Below, one piece after another: positions 1 to 6,474 of a stretch of DNA of 14,905 nt. Numbering within the stretch: position 1 is the first letter of the stretch; each line of letters opens with the position of its first letter. Made by a program: the position numbers and the translations under genes. The notes under the pieces are model-generated. The model saw only the letters and a program-made list of their open reading frames with translations, made no database searches and had not been told where the DNA came from. Source of the stretch: Chthoniobacterales bacterium. GTDB lineage: Bacteria; Verrucomicrobiota; Verrucomicrobiia; Chthoniobacterales; UBA10450. Location: NCBI GenBank assembly GCA_025980625.1, contig JAICXG010000044.1:1-14905 (forward strand), written 5' to 3'.

Positions 1-15
1 ATGCTTTTTGATTCG

Positions 16-678
16 CTAAATATGTTCCTGCTCCATCCCCGAAACGCCGCTGGTGAGCACGACGCGCAAATCGTTTCTTGCCATTTCGTCTCCAACCTGC
101 GCCCAACGACGGGCCAGCCAGAATTTCTCCGCCCGCGCTGAGCCTGGATGGATGACAATAAAATTATCGCCGAGATCGTGAGCCGCGATAGCCTTGGCGG
201 CATTCTTCTTTGCCTCCGCCGGTAAAACGAGACGAACATCACGCTCCACATCGTGCACGCCCAAGGGTGCGAGCAGGGCGAGGTGGTGATCGATCGTGTG
301 CATGGAGCGCACGCGCGAAGGAACAAAATCATTATAGCTCAATTGCCGCAGCGGCTGCCGTCGAAGCGTGTCGTAGCCAATGCGTTTCTCGGCTCCGGAG
401 AGCAGCGCGAGAAACGCCGAGCGATCGGTCCGCGAAAAATCGAGGCAGTAATCGAACTTCGCGGTCGCGAGCGCGAACCACTGCCGTGCATCGGAGATTT
501 TTCCCCGCGCGACGAAGCTTCGATCCACCCCGGGGATCGAGGGCAGCAACTGACGCGAGCCATCCGCTACCACGAGGGTCAGGGTTGCCGCCGGGAAATT
601 CTTCCGCAAAGTCGCGATCGCCGGCACCGTGAGGATGAGATCGCCGATGCGCTTGAGCTGAAGGAGCAGGATGTTCAA
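16..678 (-). CDS. GT9 heptosyltransferase-like protein, truncated by an in-frame stop
   Basis: Glycosyltransferase family 9 protein, the family of ADP-heptose:LPS heptosyltransferases (WaaC/WaaF/WaaQ type) that add heptose to the LPS core at the inner face of the inner membrane. The N-terminus (LNILLLQLKRIGDLILTVPA, first residue read as Met) is the typical GT9 opening, and the start is a TTG at 676-678. The HPGS motif begins near residue 177 and is followed by the usual FW..RRW segment, so the N-terminal domain and the start of the donor-binding domain are present. The protein stops at residue 220 with TAG (16-18), whereas the family is usually about 330-360 residues. The frame stays open beyond the stop to the window edge (RIKKH), so this looks like a nonsense mutation or sequencing error. 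It lies 7 bases downstream of a GT4 gene, probably in one transcript. Family assignment is firm; the exact sugar and acceptor are not known. Confidence 0.8.
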   Translation of the reverse strand: MNILLLQLKRIGDLILTVPAIATLRKNFPAATLTLVVADGSRQLLPSIPGVDRSFVARGKISDARQWFALATAKFDYCLDFSRTDRSAFLALLSGAEKRIGYDTLRRQPLRQLSYNDFVPSRVRSMHTIDHHLALLAPLGVHDVERDVRLVLPAEAKKNAAKAIAAHDLGDNFIVIHPGSARAEKFWLARRWAQVGDEMARNDLRVVLTSGVSGMEQEHI

Positions 679-685
679 ACGGCCA

Positions 686-1909
686 CTAGCGCGCCATTAT
701 CATCGCGGTGCGGTAAGCCTCAAGCAGCCGCGCGCGGAAATGGTCCCATGTGAAATTTTTCACCACTCGCTCGCGCGCCGCCCGACTCATGTGCTCCACG
801 ATTTCCGGATGGTCGTAGAGATACTGAATCGCCCCGGCGAGCGCATCGACATCAGCCGGCGGGACGATGATCCCCTGCACCCCATCCTCCACGACGTCGC
901 CGGCTTCCCGGGTGGTGATTTGCGGGAGTCCGCACGCCGCCGCTTCGTAAGTGACTTTGGCGCTGCCTTCGCATTGCGAGGGGAACACGTGGATCGTCGA
1001 TTGTCGCAGATATTTCTCCGGCTCGGTGGCGAAGCCCATCACCTTCACGTTGTCGCTCCCGAATTTTTCCAGATACGGTTCCATCTCGGCGTGCACCGTG
1101 CCGACCAGCCACAGCTCGGCCTCTTTCAAAGCCAGCCGGTGCCATGCTTCGAGCAAATGGTGCACGCCCTTACGCTCGATCAGTGCGCCGGAAAAAATCG
1201 CGCGGAAGATCGGCGGCCGCTCCCCCGGGGTGAAGCGCTCCACATCCACCCCGCGCGGAAGATAAAACAGTCGTTGCTCGGGGAAACCCTGGATGCGGAA
1301 AGTCTCGGCCGCACGCTCGGAGAGAACAACGACGAGGGTTGCGAGGTCGTATTCTTCGAGATAACGCTCGCGATTAAGAAGCAGGTCGTGTTTCCAGCGT
1401 TTGCGCCACGGCAGTCGCGGTTCCGCCGGCGCGGGAGCAGCGGGCGCGCGTTTCACTTTGCCGCGATCGCGATGCCAGGTGGGAATTTCCAGGAGCGAAG
1501 GAATCCCGCGTTTGCGCGCTTCGCGCAGCGAGAGCAGACAATCCCCCGACCAACTGTGAAACATGTCGTAGCGCCCGCTCGCCAAATGTCGCGCCGCGAT
1601 CCAGTCGAGATATTTCTTCTTCGCGCCGTAGTAATACGGACTTTCCAGACTGGAAAGCAGACGCACCGGGTGCCAACGGAGCGAATGAATCCGCGAGGCC
1701 GGGATTTCTCTCTGGCGATTATCGTAAGCGACCGCCTTGCCAAGAAAGCCGCTACGCCACGAAGCGCGCAGAGTTTCAAACGCGTCCGTGTCCAATCCGG
1801 AGCCGCCAATCCGCGCAAAAATCGAATAGAGCAAACGCTTCGGCAGTGGGCGCGAGACCCGTGCCTGCGATGTTGCGCGTGGCGGGTTTTTTAGAGTTTC
1901 ACCCACCAT
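686..1909 (-). CDS. GT4-type glycosyltransferase
   Basis: A 407-residue retaining glycosyltransferase of the GT-B fold, GT4 family. The C-terminal half has the expected donor-binding features: an LPRGVDVERFTP segment at the domain boundary, FSGALIERKGVHHLLEAW, the strand VHAEMEPYLE-KFG-VKVMGF, and an EX7E motif with Glu314 and Glu322 in CEGSAKVTYEAAACGLP, followed by EAGDVVEDGVQGIIVPP. A proline/alanine-rich basic stretch lies near residues 155-170. The start is an ATG at 1907-1909. The 62-base gap to the divergent gene at 1972 holds a TACAAT hexamer (minus strand, 1921-1926) that could be a -10 box, but no convincing -35 is seen. The following GT9 gene and the divergent WaaG-like gene suggest LPS core or other surface-glycan assembly. 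The sugar donor and acceptor cannot be read from sequence. Confidence 0.88.
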   Translation of the reverse strand: MVGETLKNPPRATSQARVSRPLPKRLLYSIFARIGGSGLDTDAFETLRASWRSGFLGKAVAYDNRQREIPASRIHSLRWHPVRLLSSLESPYYYGAKKKYLDWIAARHLASGRYDMFHSWSGDCLLSLREARKRGIPSLLEIPTWHRDRGKVKRAPAAPAPAEPRLPWRKRWKHDLLLNRERYLEEYDLATLVVVLSERAAETFRIQGFPEQRLFYLPRGVDVERFTPGERPPIFRAIFSGALIERKGVHHLLEAWHRLALKEAELWLVGTVHAEMEPYLEKFGSDNVKVMGFATEPEKYLRQSTIHVFPSQCEGSAKVTYEAAACGLPQITTREAGDVVEDGVQGIIVPPADVDALAGAIQYLYDHPEIVEHMSRAARERVVKNFTWDHFRARLLEAYRTAMIMAR

Positions 1910-1971
1910 CGTGCATCACTATTGTAGGTAATGTCCGCAAGTAAAGATAGAAGTCCCGCCCACTCGCGCGC

Positions 1972-3099
1972 ATGAGCCGTCCGCGTCTCACGATCGGCCT
2001 CGTCCGGCGCGGCTACTCCGAGACCGGCGGCGCCGAGGCTTACTTGAAGCGGCTCGGCCGCGGCCTCAACGCAGCGGGGCACGCGACGCGACTCTTCACC
2101 GATGCGACTTGGCCGGCGCGCGATTGGCCCGGGGGTGGAATCACGCGATTGCGGGGCGACAGCGCGCGGCATTTTGCCGACGAACTCCAGCGGCTCAATC
2201 CAAACACGCAATGCGATCTCGTGCTCAGCCTCGAGCGCGTCTGGGGTTGCGATGTTTACCGCGCGGGCGATGGCATTCACCAAGCCTGGCTGCGTCGCCG
2301 TGCCGCGGTCGCTTCCTGGGCGCGCGGTTGGGTTTCTCGGTTCAACCCCAAACACCGCGAGATTCTCGAGCTGGAGACCGCACTCTTTGGCGGAGGGGCT
2401 GGTCGGGTCATTGCCAATTCCGAGATGGTGAAGCGCGAGGCGCAACAATGCTACGGCTATCCGGCCGATCGCATCGAGGTCGTGCCTAACGGCGTCCCCC
2501 TGGCCGACTTCCAGCCTGACCCGGCGGCGCGGGAGATCCGGCGCCAAAATTTGAGCTTGCGCGACGATGATGTTGCGGTGCTCTTCGTCGGTTCCGGCTG
2601 GCGGCGCAAAGGCTTGCGCTTCGGCATCGAAGCCATCGAGTCGTTAGGCAAAAACTTTCGCCTTCTCGTCGCCGGGGACAGCCCCCGTCGGGTTGCGACC
2701 GGCCGTTTTGTGCGGCGGCTCGGGGCGGTGCGCGATCTTCAACCGCTGTATGCCGCAGCGGATATTTTCATTCTGCCGACAATCTACGATCCATTTTCTA
2801 ATGCCTGCCTCGAGGCGCTCGCCGCCGGCTTACCCGTCATCACAACGCGCGCCAATGGCTTCAGCGAAATCATCGAGAGCGGAGTTCACGGGACCATTAT
2901 CGATGCCGCCACCGACCTCACGCAGTTGCGCGAGGCGCTCCTTTTCTGGGCCGAACGCGATCGTCGCCGCGCCGCTGGCCCCAAGATTCTTGAGCGCGCA
3001 ACTCACTTCGATATCTCCGTCAACGTCGAGCGCACGCTCGCCGTTCTTTACCGAGCGGCCAACGCCGAGGCGGTATCAGGAAAAATGCGGAAGACCTGA
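1972..3099 (+). CDS. WaaG-like LPS core glycosyltransferase (GT4)
   Basis: A 375-residue GT4 glycosyltransferase closest in appearance to WaaG (RfaG), which transfers glucose or a related sugar to heptose in the LPS core. Supporting motifs are an N-terminal glycine-rich loop (RGYSETGGAEAYLKRL), VIANSEMVKREAQQCYGYP followed by IEVVPNGV, FVGSGWRRKGL, and the segment around residues 272-285 (YDPFSNACLEALAAGLPV), whose Glu281 and YDPF signature are typical of WaaG. NGFSEIIESGVHG follows. The length is normal for the family. Divergent transcription from two other glycosyltransferases fits a core-oligosaccharide locus. The last 52 bases overlap the 3' end of the convergent STAS gene. One copy of the CCTAACGA motif (2641-2649) and one near-copy (2484-2491) lie inside this gene. 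The specific sugar is inferred only, so no symbol is assigned. Confidence 0.87.
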   Translation: MSRPRLTIGLVRRGYSETGGAEAYLKRLGRGLNAAGHATRLFTDATWPARDWPGGGITRLRGDSARHFADELQRLNPNTQCDLVLSLERVWGCDVYRAGDGIHQAWLRRRAAVASWARGWVSRFNPKHREILELETALFGGGAGRVIANSEMVKREAQQCYGYPADRIEVVPNGVPLADFQPDPAAREIRRQNLSLRDDDVAVLFVGSGWRRKGLRFGIEAIESLGKNFRLLVAGDSPRRVATGRFVRRLGAVRDLQPLYAAADIFILPTIYDPFSNACLEALAAGLPVITTRANGFSEIIESGVHGTIIDAATDLTQLREALLFWAERDRRRAAGPKILERATHFDISVNVERTLAVLYRAANAEAVSGKMRKT

Positions 3100-3365
3100 T
3101 CAAGGCGCGCGATCTCAAAAATCGGGCGGACATTTTCCTGCAAGCCGGCGAGGGCGAATTTGCCACCGTACTTGTCGACATTCTGCATCGCTTCAATCAG
3201 GACGGCGATGCCTGAGCTGTCGATATAACTGACTTTGGAAAGATCAACCACGAGCCGCGGCGGCTTGTCGGCGAGGAGGGTGGTGAGCGACGCCCTTATC
3301 TGCGGCGCGACGTGCAGATCGATCTCTCCATCCAGCGGCAGGATTCCCGGTTTGGCTTTTGGCAT
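3048..3365 (-). CDS. STAS-domain anti-sigma factor antagonist
   Basis: A 105-residue single-domain STAS protein of the SpoIIAA/RsbV anti-anti-sigma type. Such proteins bind an anti-sigma factor or other partner and are switched off by phosphorylation of a conserved serine. The pattern is clear: GEIDLHVAPQIRASL near the start, LVVDLSKVSYIDSSGIAVLIEA in the middle with Asp49-Ser50-Ser51-Gly52 as the phosphorylation site, and FALAGLQENVRPIFEIARLDQVFRIFPD at the end. The start is ATG at 3363-3365; no good Shine-Dalgarno sequence is visible. No partner kinase (RsbW-like) or phosphatase is in the window, so its network is unknown. It may be co-transcribed with the HAD and FHA genes upstream. Its final 52 bases overlap the end of the convergent glycosyltransferase gene. 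Confidence 0.9.
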   Translation of the reverse strand: MPKAKPGILPLDGEIDLHVAPQIRASLTTLLADKPPRLVVDLSKVSYIDSSGIAVLIEAMQNVDKYGGKFALAGLQENVRPIFEIARLDQVFRIFPDTASALAAR

Positions 3366-3424
3366 AAGGAAAAAAAGTCAGACTTGGCGGCAACCTCAAT
3401 TCGCAGCAGGTGCGGCCTCTGCAC

Positions 3425-4162
3425 CTACCAGCCAAGATCTTTCATCGCCGCGTCTACTCTCGAAAAATCCTCGAGGACGATGTCTGGCCGGCACAGCGCC
3501 AGTTGTTCGTGCGAAAAACTTCCAGTCGCGACCGCGATCGTGCGCGCTCCGATCGCTCTGCCGCACGCGATGTCGTGCGGCGTGTCGCCGATCACATCGA
3601 TCGCCGCCGATTGAAATTCGATCCCGTGTTTCTCCCGCGCCCGCTGCCGCGCGAAAGCGCCGAGTTCGTTGCGATCGTGGTGATCATCGGCAAACGCGCC
3701 GAACTCGAAAAAATGCCAGAGCCCGTAATGCTCGAGTTTCAATTTCGCCCCGCGCTCCACGTTCCCGGTCAGGAGCGCGAGAACAGTCTCCGTTTGCTCT
3801 CGTAATCGGCGGAGCAGTTCCTCGATTCCAGGCAGGATGCGTCCCTCGCAGCGCGGCAGCTCGCGCGCCAGTAGCCCAACATATTGCTCGAGAAAACGCG
3901 TTGTGTTTGACTCGTTAGGCACGATCCCAATCTTGCGCAGAATTTGATGCACGATGCCGCTATCGGTTCGTCCCGCGATTTCGATCCCTTCGAGGTCATC
4001 CGCGATCCCGAATTGGTCGCGCAATACATCGCGCAACGCCGCCAGCCCGGCGCCGCCGGAATTGATCAGCGTGCCGTCGATATCGAAAAGAAGGAGTCGC
4101 TTCGGTGTGGCCGTTTTCAGAAGCGGAGATTTCGAATTGAAAAGGGCGGCCCGCAAACTCAA
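3425..4162 (-). CDS. HAD-superfamily hydrolase, phosphoglycolate-phosphatase-like
   Basis: A HAD-family phosphatase with a helical cap, similar in layout to phosphoglycolate phosphatase and beta-phosphoglucomutase. Motif I is LLLFDIDGT, with the nucleophile Asp27 and acid Asp29. Motif II is LLTGN, a basic segment KLKLEHYGL follows, and motif IV is VIGDTPHDI near residues 190-198, with two Mg-binding aspartates. All catalytic elements are present, so it should be active; the substrate is unknown. No ATG precedes motif I. The longest form starts at a TTG (4160-4162), but a GGGAG Shine-Dalgarno-like sequence sits 8 bases from a second TTG (4154-4156), so the real protein may be two residues shorter. 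A CCTAACGA copy (3912-3920) encodes Pro-Asn-Glu here. The gene lies between the FHA and STAS genes on the same strand. Confidence 0.87.
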   Translation of the reverse strand: MSLRAALFNSKSPLLKTATPKRLLLFDIDGTLINSGGAGLAALRDVLRDQFGIADDLEGIEIAGRTDSGIVHQILRKIGIVPNESNTTRFLEQYVGLLARELPRCEGRILPGIEELLRRLREQTETVLALLTGNVERGAKLKLEHYGLWHFFEFGAFADDHHDRNELGAFARQRAREKHGIEFQSAAIDVIGDTPHDIACGRAIGARTIAVATGSFSHEQLALCRPDIVLEDFSRVDAAMKDLGW

Positions 4163-4243
4163 ATCTCCCGCTTGCAGCCTGCGCCGCCTTTATCGCGGCC
4201 CGGATGGGTCGGATCGGAATTACGCCTAACGAATCCGGACGCG

Positions 4244-4750
4244 CTATTTCGGGCCGTGAATCTGGAGCAATCCAAACATGCTGATGATAAAAGCCAGGAT
4301 CGCGAGCACTGCTGCCGCCAGCGCCGCGCTTCCAACCGCATGTCCGGCCGGCTGGCGGCGGGGGAACGGCGAGGCGTGGGCAAAATACACCGGCCGCGCC
4401 CTGACCGTTGCCGGTCGTGCCTCGATCGCATTCGCTTCCGGTAACGCTTGCACGCCGCCGCCGCCCACCTGACTTTCGAAACGGGCTTCCACTTTCCCGA
4501 ACCGAATCCGATCGCCTTCCCGCAGCCGAACTTCCGTCACCACTTGATCGTTTACCCACGTCCCGTTGGTCGAGCCGAGATCGTGCAACTGGTAACTTTG
4601 CTCAATCAGCACGAGCTGCGCGTGCTGGCCGGAGACCGATGGATCTCGAATCTGGATCATGTTATCGGGAGCGCGCCCGATGGTGATCCGCTCCTCGGTC
4701 AACTCGTGCACGGCGCGTTCAACGTCGAGAAATACACAGAGCTTCGGCAT
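4244..4750 (-). CDS. Tail-anchored FHA-domain protein
   Basis: A 168-residue protein with an N-terminal forkhead-associated (FHA) domain, a phosphothreonine-binding module, and a single C-terminal membrane segment. The FHA core residues are present: Gly25-Arg26 in ITIGRAPDN, Ser40 and His43 in SVSGQHAQL, and Asn61 in LGSTNGTWVND, followed by the conserved GDRIRFG strand. After a low-complexity linker, residues about 138-162 are strongly hydrophobic and only about six residues follow, giving a tail-anchored topology with the FHA domain in the cytoplasm. The ATG at 4748-4750 fits the domain start. The frame continues upstream to a GTG at 4853-4855 (203 residues), but those extra residues look non-domain and are rejected. 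A Ser/Thr kinase partner is expected for the family but none is in the window. Confidence 0.86.
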   Translation of the reverse strand: MPKLCVFLDVERAVHELTEERITIGRAPDNMIQIRDPSVSGQHAQLVLIEQSYQLHDLGSTNGTWVNDQVVTEVRLREGDRIRFGKVEARFESQVGGGGVQALPEANAIEARPATVRARPVYFAHASPFPRRQPAGHAVGSAALAAAVLAILAFIISMFGLLQIHGPK

Positions 4751-4924
4751 TGGATGAGCGGTATCAGGAGATCGAACCAGCGGCAACCATTCCCGTGCCA
4801 AAAAGCGGTTGAGCGATCGCGGATTGCGACTACCGTTCGCCTCCGCGCTAGCCACCTGGTCCCTGTCTCGGGATCAAATCGGCGAATGAGGTCGGAGAGC
4901 GCCTAACGAAACAACAGTTCGCCG

Positions 4925-4955
4925 AAAGGAGTCCCGCCGCGGCGGGAATAACAAC
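4925..4955 (+). promoter_or_regulatory. rplT ribosome-binding site split from the start codon by a palindrome
   Basis: A good Shine-Dalgarno sequence, AAAGGAG (4925-4931), lies 24 bases from the rplT ATG, too far for normal initiation. Between them is a perfect 16-base palindrome, TCCCGCCGCGGCGGGA (4932-4947), followed by an A-rich 8-base spacer (4948-4955). If the palindrome folds as a hairpin in the mRNA, the effective spacing becomes 8 bases, which is ideal. The sequence elements are directly visible; the hairpin-shortened spacing is an inference. Confidence 0.6.
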
Positions 4956-5345
4956 ATGCCAAGAGCCAGCAACGCGCCCGCCAGCCGCGAGCGCCGCAAG
5001 CGCGTCCTAAAATCCGCCAAGGGTTATCGCGGACGCCGATCGAAACTTTTCCGTTACGCGAAAGACGCGACGATGAAGGCCAAGTATTGGGCCTACCGCG
5101 ATCGGAAAACGCGCAAGCGCAATTTCCGCATGCTTTGGGTGCAGCGGCTCAACGCCGCCTGTCGCGCCGAGGGGCTCACCTACAGCCGTTTTGCGGAAGG
5201 AGTGAAAGCCGCGGGCATCGGACTCGATCGCAAGATTCTCGCCGATCTCGCGATCACCGACGAGACCGCATTCAAGAGCATCGTCGAGCAGGTGAAAAGC
5301 GCGCTGGAGCGCAAAGCGACCGAGGGAAAGAACAAGGCCGCGTGA
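4956..5345 (+). CDS. rplT: 50S ribosomal protein L20
   Basis: Ribosomal protein L20, a 23S rRNA-binding protein needed early in large-subunit assembly and, in E. coli and Bacillus, a translational repressor of its own operon. The 129-residue product has the family pattern throughout: a basic N-terminus (RERRKRVLKSAKGYRGRRSK), LFRYAKDATMKAKYWAYRDRK, then RNFRMLWVQRLNAACRAEGLTYSRF and a globular C-terminal part (GIGLDRKILADLAITDETAF). The C-terminal Lys/Ala/Glu tail adds about ten residues to the usual length of roughly 118. The start is ATG at 4956, with the unusual leader described separately. It heads an operon with pheS and pheT. The infC and rpmI genes that often precede rplT are not here; the upstream neighbour is a divergent FHA gene. 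Confidence 0.97.
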   Translation: MPRASNAPASRERRKRVLKSAKGYRGRRSKLFRYAKDATMKAKYWAYRDRKTRKRNFRMLWVQRLNAACRAEGLTYSRFAEGVKAAGIGLDRKILADLAITDETAFKSIVEQVKSALERKATEGKNKAA

Positions 5346-5353
5346 GCCTGATT

Positions 5354-5419
5354 CGTTGAAGCGTTGAAGCGAGTAAGTGATTTTCCGCTTCAACTCTTCA
5401 AAACTTTAACTCTTCAACG
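5354..5419 (+). repeat. Nested inverted repeats between rplT and pheS
   Basis: Two tandem copies of CGTTGAAG (5354-5361 and 5362-5369) face three CTTCAA copies (5388, 5396 and 5412 starts), and AACTCTTCAA is directly repeated at 5392-5401 and 5408-5417. GTTGAAGCG (5363-5371) pairs perfectly with CGCTTCAAC (5386-5394), and CGTTGAAG (5354-5361) pairs perfectly with CTTCAACG (5412-5419), giving a nested stem in the mRNA. It ends 14 bases before the pheS ATG and has no U-tract, so it is not an ordinary terminator. A role in setting pheST expression relative to rplT is possible but only inferred. Confidence 0.6.
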
Positions 5420-5433
5420 TTTCCACGCTCCAC

Positions 5434-6453
5434 ATGACCCACCCACTCGAAGAACTGCGCGAGGTTGCTCTCGCCGAGATCGCGGTCGCGCCCGACGAAG
5501 AGACGATCGAGGCCGCGCGCGTCCGTTATCTCGGGCGCACCGGGAGCATTTCGGCCTGGGGCGAGCGGATGAAGTCGCTCCCGAAGGAAGAGAAACCGAT
5601 CGTGGGCAAGCTGCTCAACGAGGTGCGCGGCGCAGTCACGCTCGCAATCGAGGAGCGAGGCGCAAAACTCCGTGCCGCGCAGGAAGCGAGCGCGCTGGCC
5701 GATCTCGACATCTCGCTCCCCGGCACGCCTAACGAGATCGGCGCGCTTCATCCGCTCACGCAAATGCTCGACCGCGCGATCGCGATTTTCCGCCGAATGG
5801 GTTTCGCGCTCGCTGAGGGTCCTGACGTCGAGGACGAATGGCATTGCTTCGATGCGCTCAACACTCCGCCCGATCATCCGGCCCGCGCCGAGCAGGACAC
5901 CTTTTATTTGCCGGATGGGCATTTGCTCCGGACCCACACTTCCACCGTGCAAATCCGCACGATGGAATCGGCGCCCCCGCCGATCCGCGTGATTGCGCCG
6001 GGCGCAGCGTTCCGCCGCGACGAAGTCGATGCCACCCACAGCGCGCAGTTTCATCAGATCGAAGGGCTCTATGTCGATGAACGTGTCAGCGTGGCTGATC
6101 TCAAAGGAACGCTCGAGTTCTTCTTCCACGAGCTTTTCGGACCTGGCACTGAGGTGCGGTTTCGCCCGCATTATTTTCCCTTCACCGAGCCGAGCTTTGA
6201 GATCGACGTAAAGTCAAAGGCGCTCAAGAGCGGCGAGAAGTGGATTGAGGTCTGTGGTTGCGGGATGGTGCATCCGGCGGTCTTCGAGGAGGTGAACCGT
6301 GCTCGCCGCGACGCAGCCTACGACCCTGAAAAATGGACCGGCTATGCCTTCGGTCTGGGAATGGATCGGTTGGCGATGATTCTCTTCGACATTTCCGATA
6401 TTCGTTTGTTTGCGCAGAACGATCTGCGGTTCTTGAAGCAATTCGCGGCGTGA
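5434..6453 (+). CDS. pheS: Phenylalanine--tRNA ligase alpha subunit
   Basis: The catalytic alpha subunit of the class II (alpha-beta)2 phenylalanyl-tRNA synthetase, which charges tRNA-Phe in the cytoplasm. The product is 339 residues, normal for the bacterial form. An N-terminal coiled-coil arm (about 1-95) is followed by the catalytic core: GALHPLTQMLDRAIAIFRRMGF, GPDVEDEWHCFDALNTPPDHPAR, motif 2 near residues 184-212 (RVIAPGAAFRRDEVDATHSA, then FHQIEGL), FTEPSFEIDV, GCGMVHP, and motif 3 near 303-316 (GYAFGLGMDRLAMI). The start is ATG at 5434; no clear Shine-Dalgarno sequence precedes it, and a nested hairpin ends 14 bases upstream. pheT follows after 21 bases. A CCTAACGA copy (5727-5735) encodes Pro-Asn-Glu. 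Confidence 0.97.
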   Translation: MTHPLEELREVALAEIAVAPDEETIEAARVRYLGRTGSISAWGERMKSLPKEEKPIVGKLLNEVRGAVTLAIEERGAKLRAAQEASALADLDISLPGTPNEIGALHPLTQMLDRAIAIFRRMGFALAEGPDVEDEWHCFDALNTPPDHPARAEQDTFYLPDGHLLRTHTSTVQIRTMESAPPPIRVIAPGAAFRRDEVDATHSAQFHQIEGLYVDERVSVADLKGTLEFFFHELFGPGTEVRFRPHYFPFTEPSFEIDVKSKALKSGEKWIEVCGCGMVHPAVFEEVNRARRDAAYDPEKWTGYAFGLGMDRLAMILFDISDIRLFAQNDLRFLKQFAA

Positions 6454-6474
6454 GCGAGCGGCGGACCGGTAGCG

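Noticed and set aside
16..18. Readthrough or recoding (for example pyrrolysine) at the TAG in the GT9 gene
   Set aside because: Nothing in the window supports recoding; a nonsense mutation or sequencing error is simpler.
671..1894. A long plus-strand open frame opposite the GT4 gene
   Set aside because: It mirrors the minus-strand glycosyltransferase almost exactly, has no recognisable domain and shows an Arg/His-rich shadow composition typical of antisense frames in GC-rich genes.
3408..3426. AGGTGC/GCACCT hairpin at the end of the HAD gene as a terminator
   Set aside because: The stem is only six pairs and lacks a T-tract on the minus strand.
4751..4855. N-terminal extension of the FHA protein to a GTG start
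   Set aside because: The extra 35 residues look unstructured and unrelated to the domain; the FHA fold begins right after the ATG at 4748-4750.
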